A stretch of DNA of 64,000 bases from Euonymus europaeus. Its lineage: Eukaryota; Streptophyta; Magnoliopsida; Celastrales; Celastraceae. The first letter of the stretch is position 1, and each line of letters starts with the position of its first letter. The notes below the pieces were generated by a model that did not search any database, was not told where the DNA came from, and was given only the letters and a program-made list of their open reading frames with translations. This document shows positions 44,664-56,752 of this stretch, in pieces. The stretch lies in contig OY756972.1 of assembly GCA_963580455.1 (NCBI GenBank), positions 10,493,001-10,557,000 on the forward strand, written 5' to 3'. The position numbers and the translations under genes were made by a program.

Positions 44664-47632
44664 AGCGGTCCTTTAAAATAAGATAAGCAATAAGACATAT
44701 ATAAATGTATGAACTTCTGGAAAGGTTACATGAGCATCATGGATCGGCACAACCATCAACAAGTAAGTGCTTTGAGTTTAATGTTTGTTGCTCTACTATG
44801 AATGTTAAGTTATTAAGTATTCCTCTTGGAATATGTTTATGTGCTGAAATATAAAAGTGTGATTTGAGTTAATAATATAATTTATGTATATGTAGGAAGA
44901 GAAATTGCAATGAGTCAATGTGAAGAACTAGTATATCGTGATATGCAAATGTTACGAGATAGTTGTATTCATGATTAGTTTATGTTTAAGGGATTGAGTA
45001 ATTTATTAAATGAATGATCAATGGTGTGATCATAGTGTAAGATAGGATTTTTGGTGATTATTGATGTAGGTAGCATGATATCGTATCTAAGGACAAATCA
45101 AATAATTTATCTTAGTAGTGTAAGTGGGAAAGTTGATTGCACTATCATTGAAGCTATAGTAATGATATATGATGGTATATAGGAATACTCACTATTGTGC
45201 CCATGAAAGATGTGACTCTGTTATGCTAGAATGAATATGGTTTTACGGTGTATTGAATTTAATTTTAGTTGAGTAATTGATATCTTATATAAGATCGATA
45301 GGTTGACGAAGTTTTTGAGAATTGGAGATAGAGCTAGGGATTGAATATTAAGAAACGAATTAAAGACTTGAGATACATGACCACATTATATTATATTGAC
45401 AACGATACGATAGGTAGTAAGTGTTCACATAGAGATGAATAACTAAAGGTCCGTGAATTAGAAAATGTGATTGGACTTATAGAATGTTAGTATTAGGACG
45501 ATTTAAATTAGCATGAGATAATAAGTTGGCGATAAGTGGAATACTGGATCAATAGATAATAAATTGTTTTGGGTCACTATGGTATTAAAGAAAGATAGAC
45601 CGTAAGGTTATATAGCAAAATGATCTAATACTGGTAGAGAGATATTTATGGCATCAACGGTATTTCATACATCGGCTTGGGGGAAGTTAAACTCCATCGG
45701 CTTGGGGGAAGTTAAGCCATGCTTATTAATGATCTATGATTTTCACTTGATTATCATTCTGGTTTATATTTCCATTTTTTTACATTGAATTGAGTCTATA
45801 TTTAGGTTTTGGAGCTGTAGAAAAGGCAATTGTTGATCAAGCAATCAATGAGGTCTGCTCTTTCATAACAGGCATACGACGGAAGAAGGGCTTACTCATA
45901 TAGGTTGATTTTATTAGGCTCTTTGCTCATGAAATTTCTCAACTGTTAAATTTAGCTTATTTAGATTTTTATGCAGGTTAATCTATGCTGAAATTATTTT
46001 ATTTTGTCAAGATTTGGATTTTGTTCCGATTCTCTTATGGATCTGAGTTTTGAAGTTGTCGCCATAAATTACTAGGTTCAAATTCTTATGTTTTACTAAA
46101 GAGTATTTCTTCAGTTTCAGATGTTTCTTATGTCCTACATCATGTGATTTTGTATCTGAGATCTTGTTATTCTCGAAGGAAATTGTTTGTCAAGCACAAG
46201 TAGGTAATCTCCTTGTAAGTGCTTTTATATTGTTAAAGCATTAAAAATGCTTAGAGTGTGTTTAGATATTATTTTCTTTTTTAATTTTTAAAAACGATTT
46301 TTGGTATAGTTTTTAGAAACACTTTTTAGTAAAAAAACTGTTAAAAAACTCTATTTGGTTGATGATATTTGACTATGTTTTCGGAAACTGAAAAACATGG
46401 AATTAAAATTGAAATTTAGTCAAATGAAATTAAAATTCATCCAAATGAAACTCAAACATATCAAAATGAAATTCAAATTCATCAATCGAGTCAAAATGAA
46501 GGTGATTTTGGGTCAACACCGGAGCAAGGTCTTCCGGTGGCCGGACGATGATGTCGGTGGAGAGAGGTGAGTCACCGTCAGGAGAGAGAGAAAAATAAAA
46601 TAAAATAAATTCATCTTAATTACAATTATGCCACTTGAAAATCCTACAAAACAACAAAATGTTGTTTTGGTTTTCTAGTTTTTAAAAATTGAAAAATGAA
46701 AACTATTTTTAAAAATAAATACTCAAAACAAGTTAACCAAATGAATTTTAAGCAATCATTTGATTTTTCAAAACAGAAAATAGTTTTGAAAACATCAAAC
46801 AATGGTGAGCATGAGTATGGAATGAATGACTACATGTATATTTTTGTGTCCCTATATCCTGTAAGTACACAAAAGCATTTCAATCATTTTCAGTTAAAAT
46901 TACTATTGTGTTCCAAATTGTTTTAGATGATCAGAAGTTGCATTATCACGTTCTGCTACAAGCCTGGAGGCTGCTGTTTGTAGACCAAGCCTTGGCAGTA
47001 CACATATTGCTCAAGTTATAGGTTTTCCCATGATGTCATGAAACATATGGAAATGTGGGAGCTTCACTATGGAAGAATATCAGATTTTGAATATTGTTTT
47101 ACATATCGGACCTGATTGCTTCCCCTTAATTATAGCAAGCTTAGAAAGGAAATTATTATAGCCCTAGAACTAAATATCTGAATGACTAGAAATGAAGCTT
47201 AATAAATAGACAAAACATGCTAAAAGTATATCGTGTCATCATATAGTTGACTTCCTCTCTTAATATCCTGTCAGTACTAGAATCCTTCTCAACTTAAAAA
47301 TGAACTCTTAGCTTTGAATCTTTGCAATTTTCTCTCATTAATTCTACAAGGGTTTTTAACATCAGTTCTTACAAAATAAGATATTTTTCTAAACTGAAAG
47401 TGCAATGTTTAAGGTATGCATGTTTGAAGGGGAATCATCGAGTTTTCAGGCTCTCAGTTTTGTGTTGGTGTGCTCTTGTTCAAGGTTATCTTGGTGAATC
47501 ATCAACTCAGTCGAAGGGGATATGTTTGTTTGATGAAAGATTTGGTAAGTTGCTTTCATGTTACACTAAGTTAATTAATTTAAGAGATTTTTTACTGCAT
47601 GAAAATAATGTCACCTATTTATCCGTCAATGC
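44664..47632. other. Non-coding interior with a duplicated purine-rich motif and MITE-like unit
   Basis: No conserved coding frame. A 21-bp direct repeat (catcggcttgggggaagttaa) lies at 45670-45690 and 45695-45715. About 46260-46805 has T-rich/A-rich imperfect inverted ends (gtgtttagatatt... / ...aacatcaaacaatg) like a hAT-type MITE. Its exact borders are not certain. Confidence 0.45.
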
Positions 47633-47961
47633 TCAGAAACCAGTGTTTCTGAAGATTTAGTTGACATATGTGAACTTTGGAAGAGAGCTCGGATAATGAA
47701 AAGTGGAGGATACGACCCTGAAATTGTTAACAAAATTGTGAGTAGTTGAAGCATACTTAAACATTATCATTTACATTAATGTTGTGAAATCTGACTACTT
47801 TATTTGTTATGTGATAGGAAAATCTGAAAAAGGAGGCTGAAGAAGGGTCGATGAAGTTAGATGGAATAAACGACATAGTTGCACAATCACTGGGAAGGCT
47901 TCCACAACCTGGTCACATTCAAGGTGTTAAAAAATTTGTTAACCTTAGAAAGTATTTCTAG
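47633..47961 (+). pseudogene. CACTA (En/Spm, Ptta-type) transposase C-terminal fragment
   Basis: Two exon-like blocks separated by a GT-AG gap (47738-47817) read LVDICELWKRARIMKSGGYD plus PEIVNKI, then ENLKKEAEEGSMKLDGINDI and VAQSLGRLPQPGHIQGV, and stop at 47959-47961. The final motif matches the ALG..EHPGRVRGVG signature of plant Ptta/En/Spm proteins. It lies 0.8 kb from a CACTA terminus in the right orientation. Confidence 0.6.
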
Positions 47962-48619
47962 CAAGCACACTCAATGAATCATTTTTACGAATGCAAAGAA
48001 TATATGTGTTCTTGATTAATGTCATTATCAGATCGATGTTGTAAGTGCTTCAGTTTGAAAACTTTTTCTATGAACTTCTTTCCTATGTGTAGTGTTTGAG
48101 GAGATTTATGGGAATGGGAGGAGCTGTTGCATTTCCTTGGATATGAATTCTTTTCTTTTTGTTTTGTTTATGAAAACTTTTATTGTTTAATATGTTGTTG
48201 CGAGTACACTTTTGTTTAGCATATGTATGAAATAGTTTTGTGACTTAAGATGGGAATATGATGGATAAAAAGGAATTATTTTCCTATTACGACAATGTTA
48301 CGTAATATTATGCTTTTCAATTCAATTTTATGTCGATTTTAATTTTAATTTTAATTTCGCATTGCAAATATGAAAATTAGTTTCAAAAATAGGGCAAAAC
48401 TGTCACATAATTCTACCATAAAACTATTGAATTTGAAATCTCATGATAGAAAAAAGTCAAAAAATTATGTCACCAAACTACTGAACTTTGGCGCCAAAAA
48501 TTTGATACCCGACAAAAATACAAAAAGTCAATACAAGCCAAACAAGTCAACTTCAACCAAAATATTATCCAAATTAATTAAAAAATAAATTTCTTGGTGT
48601 GATAGATTTATGATTATTA

Positions 48620-48759
48620 ATACCTATCATGAATTCATGATAGAGGTTTTTTCTATCATAAAAAGATGATTGTGACATAGATGATAGAATTGAAAACTGT
48701 CATGCACTCCCCTTTATGATAGTTTTTATCTATCATCTATGACCATTTTTGGTGTAGTG
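48620..48759 (+). mobile_element. CACTA transposon right terminus
   Basis: It ends ...ggtgtagtg at 48759, so the reverse strand starts CACTACACCAAAAATGG. Sub-terminal repeats of tatcat/atgata type precede it (48438, 48628-48650, 48678, 48717-48740), as is usual in CACTA elements. The left terminus was not found, so the element is truncated. Confidence 0.8.
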
Positions 48760-50560
48760 CATGGAAAAAAAAAAGATAGTTTAACATTGATAATATATAT
48801 TCCAGTGTGCATGTACGTATACATGTGAATATATTTAAGTGAGTTCAATGCTATGACTTTTATTATTGATGAATATGGGTGGATAATATTAATCGATGGA
48901 GCTCTTTAGTTCCCCAGTAAAGTATATGAGACAATACTTCGAAAGATGATATCTTAGCATGGATGAAGAATAAGCGCTTCATTAAGGGTTTGAATTAATT
49001 AATTATTAGATGAATCAGTTGTGTTTATAACTATATCGTAAAACTTAATTAAATAGGAATAAAAAATAATTTAGATATCATATATGTGTGCCTGAAGTAC
49101 ATCCGTATATACATGCATATTGGAAATGAGTTAACCAAACGTAAATAATTGTATAAGAACCGGTTTGTAGGTACTATATAATAGCGATATTGTAGAAACT
49201 AAGTTATAAGTAGGATACTTAATCGAGAGCACAATAGAGAGACTAAACAAATTAGAAACTACATAATTAGTTGGTGAGTTAATACCAATAAATACTATGA
49301 ACTCGATGAAGGTGATAGTAAGTGTTAGGTTATACATTCAATTATGTTCATGAACAAATTATGATTAATAGAATTGAATGATATTTTCTTTGCATGACTT
49401 GGAGTGTCATTCTGATGAATAGATTAACGACTTGGTTGTAAATCTGTAATTGTCATTCCATTTGTGTTTGGTGTGTCTAAATCTTGTATTTCTAATTGAG
49501 ATGTTTGTTAAAATTATTTGAAATTATAGAGATGTTTCTATAATATGTGGATATTTTGTCTAAATTGGGTATAACAACTTGAATATTTTAAATGTAGTTG
49601 ATAAATGATTTGCGTTTACGGAACGGATATGCGAAGAGACTTTGTGAGACATATGATGATCGATTAAGGAGTACATTAATGATATTTAATCATCTAAGGA
49701 ACATATATGTGGAACAAGGAAAACATATGAAATGAAATAGAGCAAATTTAAGTGGTAGATTTATATAGATAGAAACCCATAACTTTATTATACTTTATGA
49801 AATTGGAGGACGGGAAGAGCGAATATTGTTTAAAGTATATGTTGTGTAGATTAACGTTGAAAATAGCCTTAAATATAATGTGTTTAAAACTTATTGATTT
49901 GATAGTCTAGAAGATATGGTTGATATTTCAACGTTGGGGAAATGAGAGAAAAAAGGGAAATGAGATGGGCCTACACATCGTGATGTTAAGTGGAATATAA
50001 ATATGTATATAAATATATAAATATATAAATATATATATATAATGAATGAGAGACAGGTTCAAAATCACTTCATGATTGATAAAATTGGATAACTTCTATA
50101 TAAGACAAAATAATTAAATTAATATATAAATAAATAAATAAATACTATGATTATAATGTAATTAAATTATCAACGGGTTGTTGATGAAACACCTTCAAAA
50201 AGGTTTGGTTAAAATGCTTTACGACAAGTATATTGATATTTTATGATTGGCCGTTGTCAGGAATGATATATTGATAAATGTGTATATATGCATAGAAGAT
50301 TATTTTTCAAATGGTTCTTTGCTTGTTAGGTTTGTAAAGTTGTATGCAATTTTGTAAGGTGAGGGAAATTGTAGCACACCAAATAATAAATAATTTAATA
50401 CGTCTCACATGGGTGTGAGTTAATAGGTGTTCTAGATGTTATGATATCTTGATATTTATGAGCGTTGTTTGAGATGTGATGTGATTGCAGTGTGAGGAGA
50501 TGATAAACGTCGAATACTCAAAATCATCTTCGTAAGAAATTTCGAGGACGAAATTTTTAT
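48760..50560. other. Non-coding interior of the LARD-like element, right part
   Basis: AT-rich sequence without a recognisable frame. Small (AT)-rich tandem runs occur at 50005-50040 and 50120-50145. Confidence 0.6.
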
Positions 50561-50572
50561 AAGGAGGGGAGA
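50561..50572 (+). other. Polypurine tract (LARD-like element)
   Basis: aaggaggggaga follows ttcgaggacgaaatttttat and immediately precedes the 3' LTR. Confidence 0.85.
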
Positions 50573-50573
50573 T

Positions 50574-52405
50574 TATAACACCCTGAGTCGTGAGATAAGT
50601 TACGCGATAGGGTACTGCGATGTAGGTGGTATTTATTATGATTTTTAGTGTGTATAATAATCTGCGTTAAATAGGATCGGAATATGTTTTATCAATTTTA
50701 TATAGGAAATAAAAATTATGAGAACTAGAAGTATAATAATTGGAGTTGAAACGAAATTACCAAGAATTTTGGAAGCCAGAAATATAATAAGAAAATAATT
50801 ATATGTAATGGCAAAACTGTAAACAGGGGAGGGTTTCACGTGTAATTAAATAAGACAAGGGAGGTAGAAATGTAAGTATGCGGTAAATCAATTAAATATA
50901 AAAAAGGGGTTGGCACAAAAACAAAGAAAACCCTATTCCTAGTGGTGATAGCGGACGGAATCCGAGTTTCTCCTTCCAGCGACGGATGGCGGCAAGGTAA
51001 GTACGAGCGGGTCAATCATGGAGAGATGAGTTCAAAGGTGCCTGTTTTGGATCCAACTGAGCACGGAAGCGCCGTCCCAGAGGAGGAGAAGTTCTCTGCA
51101 CCAAAACTTTGAGGAGGTCGTTTCTCCACCTTCCAGCCGTGACGCAGGTAACGGACACCAGCGCTGCATCTCCCACACCGTCCTCTACCGATCCATGCCA
51201 GCGGTGCTCGTCACGGTGACCTTGGCCAATGGTGCCCGATTTTGCTAGAAACTGGGTTTGTTAGACCCGGTATTGTGAGGAAGACGATAACAACCGGGTC
51301 AAGTTGACTCGATTGAACAATTACCTAATTAATTAGTATTAATGGTATTTAATAAAAGAAATTGGTTAGAAATAATAGTATTAAATTATTAATAAATGAT
51401 TTTGGGTATTGTGTGGGTTTCAGGAACCAACCTTTGTAATTAAATTATTGGGATTTACGGGAGCACATCACGGTAAGTATTATCCAACTACATTACGGAA
51501 CAATGTAATTTATGGATTGTATGCGTTATTGTCTACGTAATTGTTTGGTTATTGATACATATTTGATCGGAATTCTGTGATGAGTTTGAAATAATGGGAA
51601 AGTGTTATCTGCATAATAGTACCTGTACTGTTGAGTTGTTAATATGATATTGAACTGGTGATGATGGGTTTTATATGTGAATTGTGAACGGAGGTAGTCT
51701 AGGTTGGTTGATTGTCTATAAACTGCGATCTATTATTTGAGGATATATTGAGGTAAATTTTATTGGTTGGTTTACATGAAGCATGACATGTCATGACATA
51801 CACGGCATACGCATCAAAGAAAAATGTTTTTACGAATTTTTTTGAATCTAGTACAACTACTATAGGGAGGGTATATATTGACTAGAAAAGGAAACTGAAA
51901 AGGAAAAGGAAAATATTTTATTGACTTGAACGTGTTCTATAGTAGAACACTTAATCAAAAAAAAAATCCCAACTGGTTGCTCTAGTCTCTCAGATGATTA
52001 TGTTGACTTAGGAGTTGATGGTGTCACCGTAGATCCATGAAGAAGATGCTCATGTGACGGAAGCTAGTTTCATCGAAGATTGATTAATTAAGTATTCAAT
52101 TAATTTATTTATGCACTTACCGTTAATAGCTTTGATTTATGGTAATAAGTGTAGATTCTGGAAGAAGGATTAAGAGTATAAGATTCACAGTAGTATACTT
52201 AACGGTTATTAATTGGGTGTTACTGTTTATTTAAAATATATAAGATGACGCTTTTTATTTCAGATTATATTATTTTAATTAAATTTGGTGGAATTGTTTA
52301 TTTAAGTGGACTTATGTTAAATGTACGGTGAGTTTATATTGTAATGTAGGTGGTGTTCTAGACTAAGAGCCTGGGAATTAGGGTTTCGTGGGACGGGGCG
52401 TTACA
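50574..52405 (+). repeat. 3' LTR of the LARD-like element
   Basis: 1832 bp, starting tataacaccctgagtcg (the TG is mutated) and ending ggggcgttaca. It aligns with 42678-44647 almost throughout. Losses include a stretch near 51985 corresponding to about 44105-44235. Confidence 0.92.
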
Positions 52406-52410
52406 TAATG

Positions 52411-53777
52411 AGTCAAGGCCCAACAAGTAATATCAATGCATGGATCCATGTGCATATCATATAAGAACTATAACCTCATACAAAGCATGGTCTTTATGAC
52501 TCGAATCTTTCACCATTTAAAACTTTTGTTCATTGTTTGAGGACCCCTAACCTAGGCGTACTACTACAAAGCAACCAGTTGGGAGTTCTATTTAGTACCC
52601 TACCATAGGGCATTTTCAGTCAACATCTGTAACCTTTTCCCATTTTTCATTATTAATCCACAATAACCATTTTCTTTCCAGTACACCCTCTCTATAGTAG
52701 TATAGACCGATTATAGAAAAATTATTCTTCATATGAATGCAGTTAAACCATAAACAAAGTGCCTGATATTCAATGACTATACACAATTTACAATTAAATC
52801 ATAAATGCAATACATGATATTTAATGAAAATACACAATTCTCCCAAACACATGTTACAGTAGTTCACCATCACAGATATCAAAAGCACACACATAAACCA
52901 CATACAAGTATCACAAGCAAACATATATCCGAATTCAAATTCTCTCAATTCATTATTCTATACTGTAGTTGAATATTAATTAACAATTATGCGTTTCTCT
53001 AAACCTTGATAGTTTCAATTGCTAGCACCTGCTTCTGAAATACATAACAATATACTAACCATTAATATTTATTATTCATTATTTAAACTGTTTCTTTTCT
53101 TCTTTTTTTATTTAATTTAAATTGGGTATGGGTCAATTGGACCTGAACCAATTTCCTCTCCCTCAACCGGGTCAGATTGACCCTATTACCCTCCTCCCCT
53201 CCAAGCGGGTATGGCAGACCCGTGGATGTTACTGTCGAGTCACCGCCATTGAAAGCATGGTGAGCCTCACCACTCATATGTGTCGATAGATAATGTTGCG
53301 AGGAGATCAACGCCGTGATTCTTTACTTGCGCGATGGCTAGAGTTGAGAGAAATCTAGTGTCTAAGCTTCATGGGTCGTGGTGTTATCTTCTGCCATTGG
53401 TGGTGCAAATCCACGCCGTTGAATCTGAAAATGGTAGGTTCTGACTCCCCATATCGTGCTCTTCACTTTGGAAACGATATTATCATCTTCCACTACTGGA
53501 ATCGATTAACCCCTCTTCCGTTGCCGCTATCTCTCTCTCTCTCGCAACTTCCATTTGGTTCTTCTTAGGGTCTTAGGGTTTCTTGATTTGTGTGCAACAA
53601 CATTTATATTTTTTATCATTTGACCCATTTGTCCCTATGACTATTTAGTTAACCCTACAATTTCACATAGTTTTCTACTATTTCTAATAAATTATCTCAA
53701 TTCACACCCTATTAATAAATGCCACATATGTCACCGTATCCCTTCAAATATGTTATTCATAGGTTTAGTATATTACA
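52411..53777 (-). repeat. Older LTR, right part
   Basis: Continues the LTR of 42167-42677. It runs to ...tatattaca at about 53777. It shares blocks with the LTR at 62715-64000, for example the agtaatactcatgcat region, the ggttgggatt region and the gcgggt...gacccg region. The outer flanks show no clear target duplication. Confidence 0.5.
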
Positions 53778-54546
53778 GCCCAATAGTGTGCTGCGTTAAT
53801 GCTAAAGCTAGAGCTGGGTTGTGGCTCAACTGGTTGTCACATGACACAATAAGTGTTTGCACACCAAACCTTCTCCCTTGTTTACTTGTTCATGTAGGGT
53901 TTCCTACTTGATTTTGGGTTGGACTTCTAGTTTTCTATATCCTAATTGGTTTCCTATATATACATTACATTCTCTCTCAAAGGACAAGACCTTTCTAGAG
54001 GTGTTTCCTTAGACAATTTGAGAGCTTGACTTACTATTTTCATGGTTCGCTACCTTGAGAGATTTAATTTATTTTTTCAAAGAGAATTTAGGCAATACCT
54101 AGGAAATGACATAGGCCATTCATTATTGATCCATTTGTTTATTAAATCCATAGTTCATTAATTTGAAATCATACAAATGGTAAGTTCTAGGTTGTGATCA
54201 AGAATCTGGATTGTCGTCAAGAAACTAGATTGTGATCAAGTATTGAGTTCATGATCAAGACAGATTGCACATGGACCTCGATAGTGTTGTTGGCTCTTTA
54301 AGGGAGATGCAACCTGAATGTTATGGTCAGGCGTGCTAGAGGCTTGTTGTTAGTCTCAAAGTATAGTATAGTAGATATGTTGCAACTGGTCTAACTTCAA
54401 ACCAAATGATTGTGCGAGGTATAAAGAGACCCCAAATACCTTTGGGAACTTTGGATTCATAGAATGCGCTTCACCAAACAGGTAATGACAGATGTAAAAG
54501 GAATCTTAAGAACAAGAGAATTTGTTTATACTTCTCGGAGTTATTT
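53778..54546. other. No gene seen; possible LTR remnant
   Basis: Contains TATATATACATT (about 53956-53967) and a perfect A-box-like tggctcaactgg (53832-53843) without a B box. Three short repeats aagaatctgg/aagaaactag/aagtattgag occur at 54200-54250. No coding sequence is seen. Confidence 0.45.
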
Positions 54547-54599
54547 TTGTGTGAAAAAATAGAGTTATTACATTGTTCTTTCTACTATCTATACCTGCT

Positions 54600-55404
54600 G
54601 ATAATGCTACCTAAAAATATGACCACTACCCTAGAACATGGCCACTTCAATCAAATTACTTGCTGCAGTCATGCTTCCAAAAGAAAACTGTCTAAAATGG
54701 AAAAACAACTATCCAACACCTGCATACATTTCCTTAACAAACTAGCTAAACACATGGCACTTCCCCCATATGCAAACGTGCTCCACTTAAAACTCCAAAT
54801 CCATTCATTAATTCAAATTTAAACTTGGTCGACCAATCTCATGATTATAGCTATCTCACACGGATTCAACTAATCACTTATTTGTAGCAGGCTCCAAAAC
54901 TCCTCTAAACTTGAGCCTTTACTTGAACTCAAACATGACAAAGACCCACAACTTAGAATCTAGTACTTTGACCAACTTGAGCCCATTGATAGGACTTGCT
55001 TTCGGCCCAACCCATTGCCTGATCACTCTTAATGATGGAATAAAAAATTTCATTAGTAGCACGATATCATGTCCATAGGAAAGTGACAAAGGGCTTGTCT
55101 CGGTACTTGATTGTTTGCTTGTCCTATATGCCTAAAACGTTTATGACAGAACCTTATGCCAAATCTTGGGTTTATTTGCCACCATCTTCTCAAGTATGCA
55201 TATGAGGGTTTTGTTACTTGCTTCTCTAGCCATTTACTTTAGGATAATATAGGGTAGAATTGATCATATCAATCCCATATCCCTCAGTGACCGTTCTGAA
55301 CTCATCGCTAGTAAACATAGTACCTTGATCTGTCGTGATAGATTATGGAATTTCAAAATGGTATATGATGTATTATTTGAAAAAATCTATCATATCATAT
55401 TACT
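54600..55404 (-). pseudogene. Tat-type integrase core and C-terminus
   Basis: Reading across frames on the minus strand gives an IPF-IP--I--DRG-F-S-EF style stretch at about 55360-55290 (target DNA, Asp-containing core), then a YYPQ/KVNG-like block near 55240 and WAEK-VLS near 55000. It continues the integrase of 58139-58560 after the solo LTR is discounted. It is highly decayed. Confidence 0.55.
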
Positions 55405-56317
55405 CTACTTGTGAAACCCCAATCCAAAAATACTAAGTTGGTTAAATTTGAAGTAATAAGTTATTGAAAATGGATTAGAAGAGGTAACTATTTATTCGAG
55501 TTGTATAAGACCATAAAGAATCGTTTTGAACTAGGTTCACAAAATAGGTCATGACGTTTAGCACAGATGTCCGTTTCGGGCCCAGAATATATCAAATCGA
55601 AGCTAAGATCGAGATAGAGTTGGAAAAAATTGAGGCCACACGCCTAGGCAAGCACCTAGGCGTGTGCAAAAGTTTTCCTAGGGGAGCGCCCAGAATAGTG
55701 TGATAAACCCTTAAGTTAAGCCCAATGCGCCTAGGCGCTCCCCGAGCTGTTAAGTGCTCTTACGAGACCAAAAAATGGTATTTGCTTGGTGAAGCTTGAT
55801 TTTAGTGTGTGTGTGAGAGAGAGAGAGAAAATTAGAGAGAGAAAGTGAGGTTTTGAGAGATTATTGAAGATTTGGAGCTTTGATAGAAGATTTAAACAAG
55901 ATTTGGAGGAGATTTCCATGATTCAAGTAAGTTTTCTAGTTTTGGTAAATCTAGGGTTTTTTCTAGATTTAGTTTGATTATGTAATAGATGGAATGTAGG
56001 GCTTCAATATGTTGATTCTAGGGTTATTTATGATTGTTTTACTACTTTGAATCGTTGGTGTAACACCCTGCCCCAGTCCAGCCGCACTGTCTCCTGGCCA
56101 CCATAAAGTGTTATAGGGCCGCGGCCCTGTAACACTTGATGGTGGCCAGGAGTCAGTGCGGCTGGACTGGGGCGGGGTGTTACATAAAAACTAACTTTTT
56201 TAATATCAGAGTTGCACAGCAGACTCGTGACAGGCCCATGGACCACCGCGCGTGGGTTGTTGGTGGGACTCGAACTCTCAACCTCCCACCCTTTAACATA
56301 GGTGCCTCTCGCAACCT

Positions 56318-56353
56318 ATATCACCAACTAAGCCATGGCTTAGTTGGTGATAT
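56318..56353. repeat. 36-bp perfect palindrome between two divergent tRNA-like heads
   Basis: 56318-56353 is exactly self-complementary. Outward on each strand it starts gccatggcttagttggtgatat, which includes the A box tggcttagttgg. On the minus strand a B box gagttcgagtccc follows (about 56266-56280); on the plus strand a weaker ggttcgagagg (56390-56400). Two SINE-like heads thus abut head to head. Confidence 0.85.
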
Positions 56354-56604
56354 GGTGTGCTGAAATAGGCCTCATATCAAGGGCGCGCAGGTTCGAGAGG
56401 GACTTGGTGTCAATAACCCGCTCCCAATGAGGGGAGAGAGGGGTTGGGCTGCCTTGGGGTCCATGGGCATGTCACGAGTCTGCTGCGCAACTCTGATTTT
56501 AAAAAGGTAGTTTTTATGTAACACCCCGCCCCAGTCCAGCCGCACTGACTCCTAGCCACCATCAAGTGTTATAGGGCCATGGCCCATGACCCCCAACCCA
56601 TTAC

Positions 56605-56752
56605 TCCCCTCATTGGAATTAGGTTGTTGATGCTGGGAGTCGAACTCCTCAACACCCTTTAATGGGCATTCCCCATCACCAACTAAGCAGTCCCCTCATT
56701 GGAAGTAGGTTGTTGATGCTGGGAGTCGAACTCCTCAACACCCTTTAATGGG
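56605..56752 (-). repeat. Duplicated 62-bp tRNA-like 3' half
   Basis: 56605-56666 and 56691-56752 are 62-bp direct repeats differing at one or two bases. Each contains, on the minus strand, GAGTTCGACTCCC (B box). Between them tgcttagttggtgatgg (minus) provides an A box for the left copy. Confidence 0.85.

Larger units (their letters stand above)
42678..52405 (+). mobile_element. Large LTR element with non-coding interior (LARD-like)
   Basis: 9728 bp with LTRs at 42678-44647 and 50574-52405 and a perfect 5-bp duplication taatg (42673-42677 and 52406-52410). The primer-binding site tagtattagag follows the 5' LTR. The plus-strand sequence ttcgaggacgaaattt plus the purine tract aaggaggggaga precedes the 3' LTR, which shows a gypsy origin. 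The 5.9-kb interior has no gag or pol frame that I can recognise. It contains a CACTA relic and a MITE-like unit. Confidence 0.9.

Noticed and set aside
47322..47660. 112-codon ORF upstream of the CACTA fragment
   Set aside because: Most of it has no recognisable motif, and its end overlaps the transposase fragment in another frame.
53832..53843. Isolated tRNA A-box-like tggctcaactgg
   Set aside because: No B box follows at a proper distance and no tRNA fold can be drawn.
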